From the NCBI RefSeq assembly GCF_000060285.1, contig NC_008555.1:1426001-1490000 (forward strand): DNA of 64,000 bases, read 5' to 3'. The notes beneath the pieces were generated by a model. The model was not told the origin of the DNA. It saw only the letters and a program-made list of their open reading frames with translations, and searched no databases. Below are positions 56,906 to 64,000 of this stretch, piece by piece. Within the stretch, counting starts at the first letter, position 1, and each line of letters starts with the position of its first letter. Position numbers and translations under genes: made by a program. The stretch is from Listeria welshimeri serovar 6b str. SLCC5334. Its GTDB lineage: Bacteria > Bacillota > Bacilli > Lactobacillales > Listeriaceae.

Positions 56906-58036
56906 TCAATCGCCTTTAAAAGCTCGTTTCATTTTGTCAAAAAAACCGGATGTTTGTTCGTCTACTCTGTCTCCAGTAGTGGAAGCAAATTCACGTAAAA
57001 TTTCTTTTTGTTTGTCATCTAGCTTTTTCGGAACGATTACTTTGACTATGACATGTTGATCACCTGTTCCATTTCCTCGTAGATGCGGAACACCTTTGCC
57101 ACGCAAGCGGAAAGTTGTTCCTGTTTGTGTACCACTTGGAATTTTCAAACGAACTTTCCCGTGAACAGTCGGCACATCGATTTCATCTCCTAATGTAGCT
57201 TGAACGAAGGTGATTGGAACTTCCACATAAATGTCGTCTGCTTCTCGTTCGAAAAATTCATCAGGAATTACGACAAATACAACATATAAATCACCGTTTG
57301 GTCCGCCGTTAATACCCGCTTCTCCTTCACCAGAAACGCGCATTTGTTGTCCGTCATTTACACCAGCTGGAACTTTCACTTTGATTTTTTTCGTTTTAGT
57401 TACGCGACCTTTACCATGACATGTTGAACATTTTTCTTTAATTTCTTTACCAGTACCATTGCAGTATTGACAAGTGCGTTTGTTAACTACACGGCCAAAT
57501 GGAGTGTTTTGTTCCACGTTAATAGAACCTTTACCACCACAATGACTACATTTTTCTGGAGTAGTTCCTGGTTTCGCGCCAGAACCGTGACAAGTATCAC
57601 AGTTTTCTTCGCGCGGAATTTCAATTTCTGCATCTTTACCAAAAACGGCTTCTTTAAATTTCAGACGCATTGTATATTGTAAATCGCTACCTTGTCTTGG
57701 TGCATTAGGATCTTGTTGACGTCCTCCACCACCGAAGAATGTGTCAAAGATGTCTTCAAATCCAGAGAATCCTCCGCCGCTAAATCCGCCACCAGCACCG
57801 CCGCCGAAACCTTGGTTTGGATCTACATGACCATATTGATCGTATTGAGCACGTTTTTGCGAGTCACTTAATACTTCATAAGCCTCTGATATTTCTTTGA
57901 ATTTTTCATCAGCGCCTGCTTCTTTATTTATGTCCGGATGATACTGTTTGGACAGTTTCCGGTAAGCTTTTTTTATTTCGTCCGCTGAGGCGCTTTTGGA
58001 AATACCAAGCACTTCATAATAATCTCGTTTTGCCAT
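56906..58036 (-). CDS. dnaJ: chaperone DnaJ
   Basis: Hsp40 co-chaperone that stimulates DnaK ATPase and delivers clients. The 376-residue type I protein has the J domain with HPD near residue 33-35 (QYHPDINK), a Gly/Phe-rich linker ([20 protein letters not shown]), four CxxCxGxG zinc repeats ([32 protein letters not shown]) and C-terminal substrate domains. It is separated from dnaK by 142 bases that contain a hairpin with a T run. Confidence 0.97.
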   Translation of the reverse strand: MAKRDYYEVLGISKSASADEIKKAYRKLSKQYHPDINKEAGADEKFKEISEAYEVLSDSQKRAQYDQYGHVDPNQGFGGGAGGGFSGGGFSGFEDIFDTFFGGGGRQQDPNAPRQGSDLQYTMRLKFKEAVFGKDAEIEIPREENCDTCHGSGAKPGTTPEKCSHCGGKGSINVEQNTPFGRVVNKRTCQYCNGTGKEIKEKCSTCHGKGRVTKTKKIKVKVPAGVNDGQQMRVSGEGEAGINGGPNGDLYVVFVVIPDEFFEREADDIYVEVPITFVQATLGDEIDVPTVHGKVRLKIPSGTQTGTTFRLRGKGVPHLRGNGTGDQHVIVKVIVPKKLDDKQKEILREFASTTGDRVDEQTSGFFDKMKRAFKGD

Positions 58037-58122
58037 CCGCCATCACTCCTGTCCATGATATATTTTTATAGTCCTAACGTATTGTAACATTTGAAAGAGA
58101 TGTTGTAAAAACTTTATTTCAG

Positions 58123-58153
58123 ATAAAAAGCCAAAGCCACAGTAGACTTTGAC
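58123..58153 (-). terminator. partial terminator between dnaK and dnaJ
   Basis: Minus strand CAAAGTC, six-base loop TACTGT, GGCTTTG, then GCTTTTT: 7-bp stem with one G-U. It is probably an attenuator lowering dnaJ relative to dnaK (inference). Confidence 0.6.
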
Positions 58154-58178
58154 TCATTATCCTTACCTTTTAAAAAGA

Positions 58179-60020
58179 TTATTTGTTTTCTTTGTCGTCG
58201 TCATTTACTTCTTCAAATTCAGCGTCTACTACATCGTCGTTTTGAGGAGCTTCTTGACCTTCTGCACCACCTGCTGCTTGTTGCTCTGCTGCAGCTTGTT
58301 CGTATAATTTAACAGATAAGTTTTGAACGATTTCGTTTAAGCTTTCTGTTTTTTCTTTAATTGCATCGAAATCTTCACCTTTAAGCGCTTCTTGTAATTC
58401 ATCACGCGCTGCTTCTGCTTTTTTCACTTCTTCTTCGTCTATTTTGCCTTCTAATTCTTTCAATGTTTTATCTACAGTGAATACTAATTGGTCAGCATTG
58501 TTACGAAGTTCTGCGTTTTCTTTGTTCTTTTTATCTTCTTCTGCATTCGCTTCTGCATCTTGAACCATTTTTTCGATTTCTTCATCTGTTAAACCTGAAG
58601 AAGATTTAATAACGATGTTTTGTTCTTTACCAGTTCCAAGATCTTTCGCGCGAACTGTTACGATACCATTTTTGTCAATATCAAATAATACTTCGATTTG
58701 TGGAATACCACGTGGAGCTGGTGGAATATCCGCTAATTGGAAACGTCCTAATGTTTTATTGTCTTTAGCCATTGGACGTTCACCTTGAAGTACATGGATA
58801 TCAACGGCTGGTTGGTTGTCAGCTGCTGTAGAGAATGTTTGTGATTTAGATGTTGGAATAGTTGTATTACGTTCGATTAACGGTGTCATAACGCCACCCA
58901 TAGTTTCAATGCCAAGAGATAAAGGAGTTACATCAAGTAATACAACGTCTTTTACATCACCAGTAATTACGCCACCTTGAATAGCCGCACCCATTGCTAC
59001 AACTTCATCTGGGTTTACACCTTTATGAGGTTCTTTGCCTAATTCTTTTTTGATTGTTTCTTGAACTGCAGGAATACGAGTAGATCCACCAACTAAAATT
59101 ACTTGGTCAATATCACTTGCAGAAAGGTTCGCATCTTTTAATGCTTGACGAGTTGGCGCAATCGTACGTTCCACTAAGTCATGTGTTAATTCATCAAATT
59201 TAGCACGAGTAAGCGTTACTTCTAAGTGAAGTGGGCCAGCTTCTCCAGCTGTGATAAATGGTAAAGAGATTTGTGTACTTGTCACGCCAGAAAGATCTTT
59301 TTTCGCTTTTTCAGCTGCATCTTTCAAACGTTGAAGCGCCATTTTGTCTTGGCTTAAATCAACACCATTGTCTTTTTTGAATTCAGCTACTAGATAATCG
59401 ATAATTTTTTTATCGAAGTCGTCTCCACCTAGTTCGTTGTCACCAGCAGTAGAATGTACTTCGAATACGCCGTCGCCTAGTTCAAGGATTGAAACGTCAA
59501 AAGTACCACCACCAAGGTCAAATACAAGGATTGTTTGGTCTGTTTCTGTTTTGTCCATACCGTAAGCAAGTGCTGCTGCAGTTGGTTCGTTAATAATACG
59601 TTCTACTTCAAGTCCAGCGATTTTACCAGCATCTTTTGTTGCTTGACGTTGGGCATCGTTGAAATAAGCTGGAACTGTGATTACTGCTTTATCTACAGTT
59701 TCACCAAGGTAATCTTCTGCATAACTTTTTAGGTATTGCAAAATGATTGCACTAATTTCTTGTGGAGAATAATCTTTTCCTTCAATTGTTTCTTTATGGT
59801 TAGTACCCATGTAACGTTTGATAGAACTAATTGTATTTGGGTTGGTGATTGCAGCACGTTTCGCTACTTCACCTACTTGGCGTTCACCGTTTTTGAAACC
59901 AACTACGGAAGGTGTTGTACGTGCGCCTTCTGGGTTAGGGATGATTTTAGCTTCTCCGCCTTCTAATACTGCTACTGCTGAGTTTGTTGTTCCTAAGTCA
60001 ATACCGATAATTTTGCTCAT
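58179..60020 (-). CDS. dnaK: chaperone DnaK (Hsp70)
   Basis: ATP-dependent Hsp70, 613 residues. The N-terminal ATPase domain shows [35 protein letters not shown] and [14 protein letters not shown]. The linker [14 protein letters not shown] leads to the substrate domain and an Ala/Glu/Gln-rich lid ending in [11 protein letters not shown]. It lacks the 24-residue segment near position 80 that Gram-negative DnaK has, as usual in Firmicutes. An AGGAGG ribosome site precedes the start. Regulation is through CIRCE/HrcA at 61.7 kb. Confidence 0.98.
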   Translation of the reverse strand: MSKIIGIDLGTTNSAVAVLEGGEAKIIPNPEGARTTPSVVGFKNGERQVGEVAKRAAITNPNTISSIKRYMGTNHKETIEGKDYSPQEISAIILQYLKSYAEDYLGETVDKAVITVPAYFNDAQRQATKDAGKIAGLEVERIINEPTAAALAYGMDKTETDQTILVFDLGGGTFDVSILELGDGVFEVHSTAGDNELGGDDFDKKIIDYLVAEFKKDNGVDLSQDKMALQRLKDAAEKAKKDLSGVTSTQISLPFITAGEAGPLHLEVTLTRAKFDELTHDLVERTIAPTRQALKDANLSASDIDQVILVGGSTRIPAVQETIKKELGKEPHKGVNPDEVVAMGAAIQGGVITGDVKDVVLLDVTPLSLGIETMGGVMTPLIERNTTIPTSKSQTFSTAADNQPAVDIHVLQGERPMAKDNKTLGRFQLADIPPAPRGIPQIEVLFDIDKNGIVTVRAKDLGTGKEQNIVIKSSSGLTDEEIEKMVQDAEANAEEDKKNKENAELRNNADQLVFTVDKTLKELEGKIDEEEVKKAEAARDELQEALKGEDFDAIKEKTESLNEIVQNLSVKLYEQAAAEQQAAGGAEGQEAPQNDDVVDAEFEEVNDDDKENK

Positions 60021-60052
60021 TGTTATTTCCTCCTGTTATTCAGTAATTATTT

Positions 60053-60628
60053 TTATTGATTTACTTTTACCATAGATGGGCGTATAACCCGGTCTTTTAA
60101 TTTATAACCTTTTTGAAGTTCTGCAGTGATTTCATTGCTTGCCGCATTTTCGTCACTATCTTGCATAACCGCTTGATGAAAATTCGGATCGAACTGCTCA
60201 CCAACTGCCGGAATTACTTCAATACCTTCTTTTTCAAAAGCAACAAGAATTTGGTTATACACCATTTCCATTCCTTTTAAAATTTGTTTCACTTCTTCTT
60301 GGTCAGAAGTTGTAGCAAGTGCTTTTTCAAAACTGTCTAGCGCAGGAAGTAAATCTTCCGCTAAGCTTTGCGAACGATATTTCTGACTTGCATCGCGATC
60401 TGCAATATGTCTTTTTTTGACATTTTCAAAGTCTGCTTGCATACGAAGATAGCGATTTTCTACTTCATCAAGTTTGTTTTCAAGCTCCAAAATTTTCGCT
60501 TGTTCTTCTGTTAAAGCATCTGCCGTAGCTTCTTCTTCAACAGTTTCTTCTGATTCATCTAAAATGTTTAATTCTTCTTGTTCGATTTCATCAGCTAGTC
60601 TTTCTTTTTTGTTCTTTTTCTCAGACAC
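60053..60628 (-). CDS. grpE: nucleotide exchange factor GrpE
   Basis: Releases ADP from DnaK and acts as thermosensor, 191 residues. A charged disordered N-terminus ([18 protein letters not shown]) leads to a long coiled coil (about 50-90) and the beta domain with [21 protein letters not shown] and [18 protein letters not shown], the family signature. The GTG at 60628 has AGGAGG eight bases upstream; the in-frame GTG at 60637 is adjacent to that site and rejected. Confidence 0.96.
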   Translation of the reverse strand: MSEKKNKKERLADEIEQEELNILDESEETVEEEATADALTEEQAKILELENKLDEVENRYLRMQADFENVKKRHIADRDASQKYRSQSLAEDLLPALDSFEKALATTSDQEEVKQILKGMEMVYNQILVAFEKEGIEVIPAVGEQFDPNFHQAVMQDSDENAASNEITAELQKGYKLKDRVIRPSMVKVNQ

Positions 60629-60669
60629 TTTAGCCACCTCCTGAAAAAACTTATGCTTTTTCAGCCTTC

Positions 60670-61707
60670 CTAATTTTGGTTATCACGATAAAGTTTGGTT
60701 AACACATCGGTTAAATCTCGACTCATTACATCAACTAACCCCATCATTCTGTTATATTCCATCCTTGTTGGACCTAGGAGCACAATACCACCGACACGTT
60801 CGCCAGCAATGTTGTATGTTGCTGTAATAATACTACAATCTTCCATAAGACTATTATTGTTTTCTCGGCCTATTTTCACTTGAAGTCCATCGGGAATATC
60901 CCTAAACAATTCATAAACATCTTGTTCTTCTTCCATCAAATGAAGCATCTCACGGACCTTATTAATATCGTGAAATTCCGGTTGATTGAGGATATTCGTT
61001 TTTCCACCAAAATACACTTTTTGTTGACTTGCTTGGGCGAAAGAATCTGAAAACACATGCATAAAACTTTCATAATTTCTAACATGCTTTCCAAGAAGTT
61101 CTTTCACTTCCATTGGTATTTGTACTTTTAAATCATCCAGCGAAAGCCCTACTAACCGTTCATTTAAAATGTTGACCATTCGTTCGATATCAGAAAGCGT
61201 TGTGCCCTCAGGTATCGTCACTAGATGGTTATCAACATGCCCTTGATCGGTAATTAAAATGAGCATTGCTTGAAAGTTATTAATTGGTACAAATCTAAAG
61301 CCACTTAAATGATTTTTCGTTGCTTCAGGACCGAGCAAGATGGACGTGTAATTGGTTAAATCGGATAACATTAATGCTGAATTTTGGATAAGTCCTTCCA
61401 TTTCATAATAATTCTCTGAAAAGAAAGAACGAATCATTTGTCTGTCGGATTTATCTAACTTTTTGAGCTGGAGTAAATAATCGACATAAAAGCGATATCC
61501 TTTTTCAGAAGGAACTCGTCCAGACGAAGAATGTGTTTTTTCAATAAAGCCATATTCTTCGAGGACGCCCATCTCATTACGGATAGTCGCTGAACTATAA
61601 GGCAAACCTTTTTCTTTCAGCAAATTTTTCGAACCAACCGGCTGAATAGTCCACGTGAAATGATCGATGATGGCACGGAAAATTAAAAGTTGTCTTTCTG
61701 TTAACAT
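60670..61707 (-). CDS. hrcA: heat-inducible transcription repressor HrcA
   Basis: Repressor binding CIRCE, whose activity depends on GroEL; 345 residues. The N-terminal winged helix has [66 protein letters not shown]. The dimerisation region and C-terminal [20 protein letters not shown] complete the family pattern. ATG 61707 has GAGGTG upstream. It is the first gene of the operon and represses itself via the CIRCE in its leader. Confidence 0.97.
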   Translation of the reverse strand: MLTERQLLIFRAIIDHFTWTIQPVGSKNLLKEKGLPYSSATIRNEMGVLEEYGFIEKTHSSSGRVPSEKGYRFYVDYLLQLKKLDKSDRQMIRSFFSENYYEMEGLIQNSALMLSDLTNYTSILLGPEATKNHLSGFRFVPINNFQAMLILITDQGHVDNHLVTIPEGTTLSDIERMVNILNERLVGLSLDDLKVQIPMEVKELLGKHVRNYESFMHVFSDSFAQASQQKVYFGGKTNILNQPEFHDINKVREMLHLMEEEQDVYELFRDIPDGLQVKIGRENNNSLMEDCSIITATYNIAGERVGGIVLLGPTRMEYNRMMGLVDVMSRDLTDVLTKLYRDNQN

Positions 61708-61721
61708 ATCTATCACCTCTT

Positions 61722-61748
61722 TTAGCACTCAATAACATCAAGTGCTAA
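61722..61748. promoter_or_regulatory. CIRCE operator
   Basis: TTAGCACTC (61722-61730), nine-base spacer, AAGTGCTAA (61740-61748): one mismatch from the consensus inverted repeat. It is 15-41 bases upstream of hrcA, just after the expected transcription start, the classic HrcA position. Confidence 0.97.
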
Positions 61749-61759
61749 ATACAAGTATA

Positions 61760-61788
61760 AATTTACCAAACAATTCCACCTTAGTCAA
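61760..61788 (-). promoter_or_regulatory. sigma-A promoter of the hrcA-dnaK operon
   Basis: Minus strand TTGACT (61788-61783), 17-base spacer, TAAATT (61765-61760), directly upstream of CIRCE. Confidence 0.7.
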
Positions 61789-61828
61789 CCGAAAACACTC
61801 GATTTCAGACTAAAGTAGGATTGTTTGG
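61766..61828. repeat. long imperfect inverted repeat between hemW and hrcA
   Basis: Two 21-bp arms (61766-61786 and 61808-61828) differ at three positions, all of which become G-U pairs in RNA of the minus strand. The centre is 21 bases. It is downstream of hemW and covers the spacer and most of the -35 of the hrcA promoter. It may be the hemW terminator, with AAATTTAT as poor U tract. Confidence 0.65.
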
Positions 61829-61843
61829 TCAAAAAAGGTCAGA
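61827..61843. promoter_or_regulatory. CtsR-like heptad direct repeat
   Basis: GGTCAAA AAA GGTCAGA on the plus strand: one mismatch from the CtsR operator pattern RGTCAAA-NAN-RGTCAAA. It lies 11 bases after hemW and about 40 bases upstream of the hrcA -35. Confidence 0.5.
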
Positions 61844-61853
61844 TAGAGCGATT

Positions 61854-63011
61854 TTAGAGAAATTCTTGAAAAACATTATTTCCTAAAAATCTTCCACTTC
61901 TAGTTAGTGCTACATTTTCTTGATTGTTTTCGAGCCAACCTTTTGCAGTTGTTTTTTCAATAGCTTTTGCAAAAGTAGTATCCAAGTTCTGACCGAATTT
62001 TTGTTTGAAATGAATCTTATTCACACCATCTACTTTTCTAAGCCCTAGAAACATCTCTTCTTCCATTTTTTCTTTTAAAGTCAGTTCTTTTTGTTGGAAT
62101 GTAGGTAGTTGATTTTCCTGTAATGGTTCCATGTATTTTTTTATTGGACCGAAATTACTATAACGTGTGTCGCCAATGTAACCATGTGCGCCGGCGCCAA
62201 AACCATAATAGTGTTCGTTGCTCCAGTAAGTAATATTGTGTTTACTTTGAAATCCTTCTTTTGCAAAATTACTAATTTCATATTGCTTGCGATTATTTTT
62301 TTCCATTTCATTTAATAGTAAATCATACATGTTTGCTTCTGCATCTTGGCCGGGTAAGAATAATTTCCCTTTTTGCATAAGATTATAAAAAATCGTTTTG
62401 GGCTCAATAATTAGCGAATAAGCTGAGTAGTGCGGTAAATCGAGATCAATTGCTTGTTTTAGGGTATCTTTAAAGTCTGCTTCTTTTTGACCAGGCAAGC
62501 TAAAAATCAAGTCAATACTTACATTTTCGAACCCGATTTTGCGCATATTTTCAACTGATTGATAGACATCTTTTACAGTATGAATGCGACCAATTTTTTT
62601 GAGAAGTTCATTGTTGAAGCTTTGAACTCCCATACTGATACGATTAACGCCATGATCTTGCATGGTTTGTACTTTGGATAATGAAAGATCACCTGGATTT
62701 GCTTCAAAGGAAAATTCGATATCTTTTTTTAGAGGTAGTATGTCTTGAATAGCCGTGCAAAGTCTCGCAATTTGGGCTTCATTCAAGGTTGTCGGTGTCC
62801 CGCCGCCAACAAAGACAGTATCGACTGGCGCAATAGGTCCCTTTGCAGCAGTTAATTCCATTTCTTTAATTAGTAAATCTACGTATTCGTCGACCGGTTG
62901 TCCCTCTAAGAATACTTTATTAAAATCGCAGTAATAGCAAATATGTTCGCAAAACGGAATATGGATATATACCGCCGAACTTTCATTACTCGATTGATTC
63001 ATATTTATCAT
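61854..63011 (-). CDS. hemW: radical SAM heme chaperone HemW (HemN-like)
   Basis: Radical SAM protein of 385 residues. The iron-sulfur motif CEHICYYCDFNK is near residues 21-32, followed by FVGGGTPTTL and the SAM-binding and barrel segments (EANPGDLS, NRISMGVQSFN). It lacks the extra N-terminal cysteine context of true oxygen-independent coproporphyrinogen oxidase HemN, fitting HemW, a heme-trafficking protein. The ATG at 63011 has AAGGA ten bases upstream; a TTG at 63020 touches that site. It lies between lepA and the hrcA operon on the same strand. Confidence 0.88.
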   Translation of the reverse strand: MINMNQSSNESSAVYIHIPFCEHICYYCDFNKVFLEGQPVDEYVDLLIKEMELTAAKGPIAPVDTVFVGGGTPTTLNEAQIARLCTAIQDILPLKKDIEFSFEANPGDLSLSKVQTMQDHGVNRISMGVQSFNNELLKKIGRIHTVKDVYQSVENMRKIGFENVSIDLIFSLPGQKEADFKDTLKQAIDLDLPHYSAYSLIIEPKTIFYNLMQKGKLFLPGQDAEANMYDLLLNEMEKNNRKQYEISNFAKEGFQSKHNITYWSNEHYYGFGAGAHGYIGDTRYSNFGPIKKYMEPLQENQLPTFQQKELTLKEKMEEEMFLGLRKVDGVNKIHFKQKFGQNLDTTFAKAIEKTTAKGWLENNQENVALTRSGRFLGNNVFQEFL

Positions 63012-63206
63012 TATTATCAATTCCTTGCACTAAAAATTGGCTTCTTTGTCCATTAGCCAGTTTAACATATTTTTAAGTATTTATGTGGGAGATTCACTTA
63101 TCGAGCTAATAATCTTATCATCAATAATTAGAATGTTCCTTTTTGTTTCAATACATTATTTTATAGGTTATATCAGTATAGATTTTAAATAAGCTGTATT
63201 CTATAT

Positions 63207-63248
63207 AAAAAAGTTGTGCTGAAAATATAAAATCTCCGCACAACTTTT
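63207..63248 (-). terminator. terminator of lepA
   Basis: Minus strand AAAAGTTGTGC and GCACAACTTTT around a 16-17-base loop, followed by a T run, a few bases after lepA. Confidence 0.87.
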
Positions 63249-63252
63249 GTTA

Positions 63253-64000
63253 TTATTTTGATTCATCCATTTTTAAGATTGCCATGAAGGCTTCTTGAGG
63301 AACTTCAACTGACCCAATTTGTTTCATTCGTTTTTTACCTTCTTTTTGTTTCTCTAAAAGTTTTCTTTTACGCGATACATCCCCACCATAGCATTTTGCA
63401 AGTACGTTTTTACGAAGTGCTTTAATAGTGGAACGAGAAACAATTTTTGTTGCAATTGCTGCTTGAATTGGGACTTCAAATTGTTGTCTAGGAATAAGTT
63501 CTTTTAGTTTTTCTACGATAATTTTTCCACGCTCGTAAGCAAAATCACGATGAACAATAAAGCTTAAAGCATCGACTTTTTCTGCGTTCAATAGAATATC
63601 CATTTTCACAAGTTTAGAAGCTTTATAGCCAATTAATTCATAATCAAAAGAAGCATAGCCTTTTGTAGATGATTTTAATTGGTCGAAGAAGTCGTATACT
63701 ATTTCAGATAGTGGAATTTCGTACACAATACTTACTCGAATATCATCCAGGTACTCCATCGTAATGAAGTTACCCCGTTTGTTTTGTGCAAGTTCCATTA
63801 CCGCACCAACATAATCATTTGGCACCATAACAGTTGCTTTTACATAAGGCTCTTCTACACTTTCAATGACACCAGGTTCAGGCATGTCTGCTGGATTATC
63901 AACCACAATATTAGATCCATCTGTCAAATTCACATGATAGATTACGCTTGGTGCAGTAGTAATTAAGTCTATATTAAATTCGCGCTCGATTCTTTCTTGA
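63253..64000 (-). CDS. lepA: elongation factor 4 (LepA), C-terminal part
   Basis: The last 249 codons of a back-translocating ribosomal GTPase, running off the right edge. The visible part starts in [28 protein letters not shown] and includes the EF-G-like domain ([27 protein letters not shown]). It ends with the LepA-specific C-terminal domain containing [27 protein letters not shown] and [29 protein letters not shown], diagnostic for LepA. The GTPase domain is outside the window. Confidence 0.96.
   Translation of the reverse strand, partial: QERIEREFNIDLITTAPSVIYHVNLTDGSNIVVDNPADMPEPGVIESVEEPYVKATVMVPNDYVGAVMELAQNKRGNFITMEYLDDIRVSIVYEIPLSEIVYDFFDQLKSSTKGYASFDYELIGYKASKLVKMDILLNAEKVDALSFIVHRDFAYERGKIIVEKLKELIPRQQFEVPIQAAIATKIVSRSTIKALRKNVLAKCYGGDVSRKRKLLEKQKEGKKRMKQIGSVEVPQEAFMAILKMDESK

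Overview
The window is low-GC Firmicutes core chromosome and, from gene content and order, a Listeria of the L. monocytogenes / L. innocua group. From memory the order runs collinear with L. monocytogenes EGD-e lmo1414 to lmo1479: mvaS, murB, bilE, mntH, opuC, thiT, dapA-dapG-asd, a class B PBP, sodA, zurAMR, ppaC, sigA operon, glyQS, era, phoH, rpsU, hrcA-dnaK, hemW, lepA. No prophage, insertion sequence, CRISPR array, tRNA or rRNA was seen. All genes look intact. The two edge genes, a thiolase and lepA, are cut by the window.

Layout. 1-5.7 kb: divergent thiolase/mvaS (first mevalonate steps), then VanZ-like, MFS, phosphodiesterase-like and AI-2E-family genes downstream of murB. 5.7-16.1 kb: murB, the bile-exclusion/osmolyte-type transporter bilEA-bilEB, a hypothetical gene, the Mn importer mntH, the sigma-B-type opuC carnitine transporter operon, and thiT with a TPP riboswitch. 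16-29.7 kb: an ABC-F protein, a glutathione-reductase-like flavoprotein behind a sigma-B-type promoter, RNase J2, the aspartate/diaminopimelate genes, a class B PBP, Mn-SOD and a DUF1189 protein. 29.8-38.6 kb: azlCD, prsA1-like foldase, zinc-uptake operon zurA-zurM-zurR with a Zur box, then cshB-nfo-ppaC and trmK-nif3. 38.6-48 kb: yqxD-dnaG-sigA, and T-box-controlled glyQ-glyS with the PPDK regulator, and recO. 48-55 kb: phoH-pgpH-ybeY-dgkA-cdd-era and rpsU-yqeY. 55-64 kb: the HrcA-controlled hrcA-grpE-dnaK-dnaJ-prmA-rsmE operon with a CIRCE element, hemW and the 3' part of lepA.

The most informative observation is an absence. Both late genes of the non-mevalonate (MEP) isoprenoid pathway, ispG/gcpE and ispH/lytB, which in L. 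monocytogenes lie inside this stretch (lmo1441 and lmo1451), are missing at two separate places with their neighbours intact, while the mevalonate gene mvaS is intact. Loss of exactly this pair is the pattern known for L. innocua, so that species is the best guess, by inference.

The rest is housekeeping DNA, and I found no obviously new multi-gene system. The less explained signals are regulatory: a 10-bp inverted repeat bracketing the bilE promoter, a CtsR-like box plus a long imperfect inverted repeat upstream of and within the hrcA promoter, an inverted repeat over the sigA-operon promoter with a terminator-like hairpin in its leader, and competing hairpins with a mini-ORF in front of azlC.
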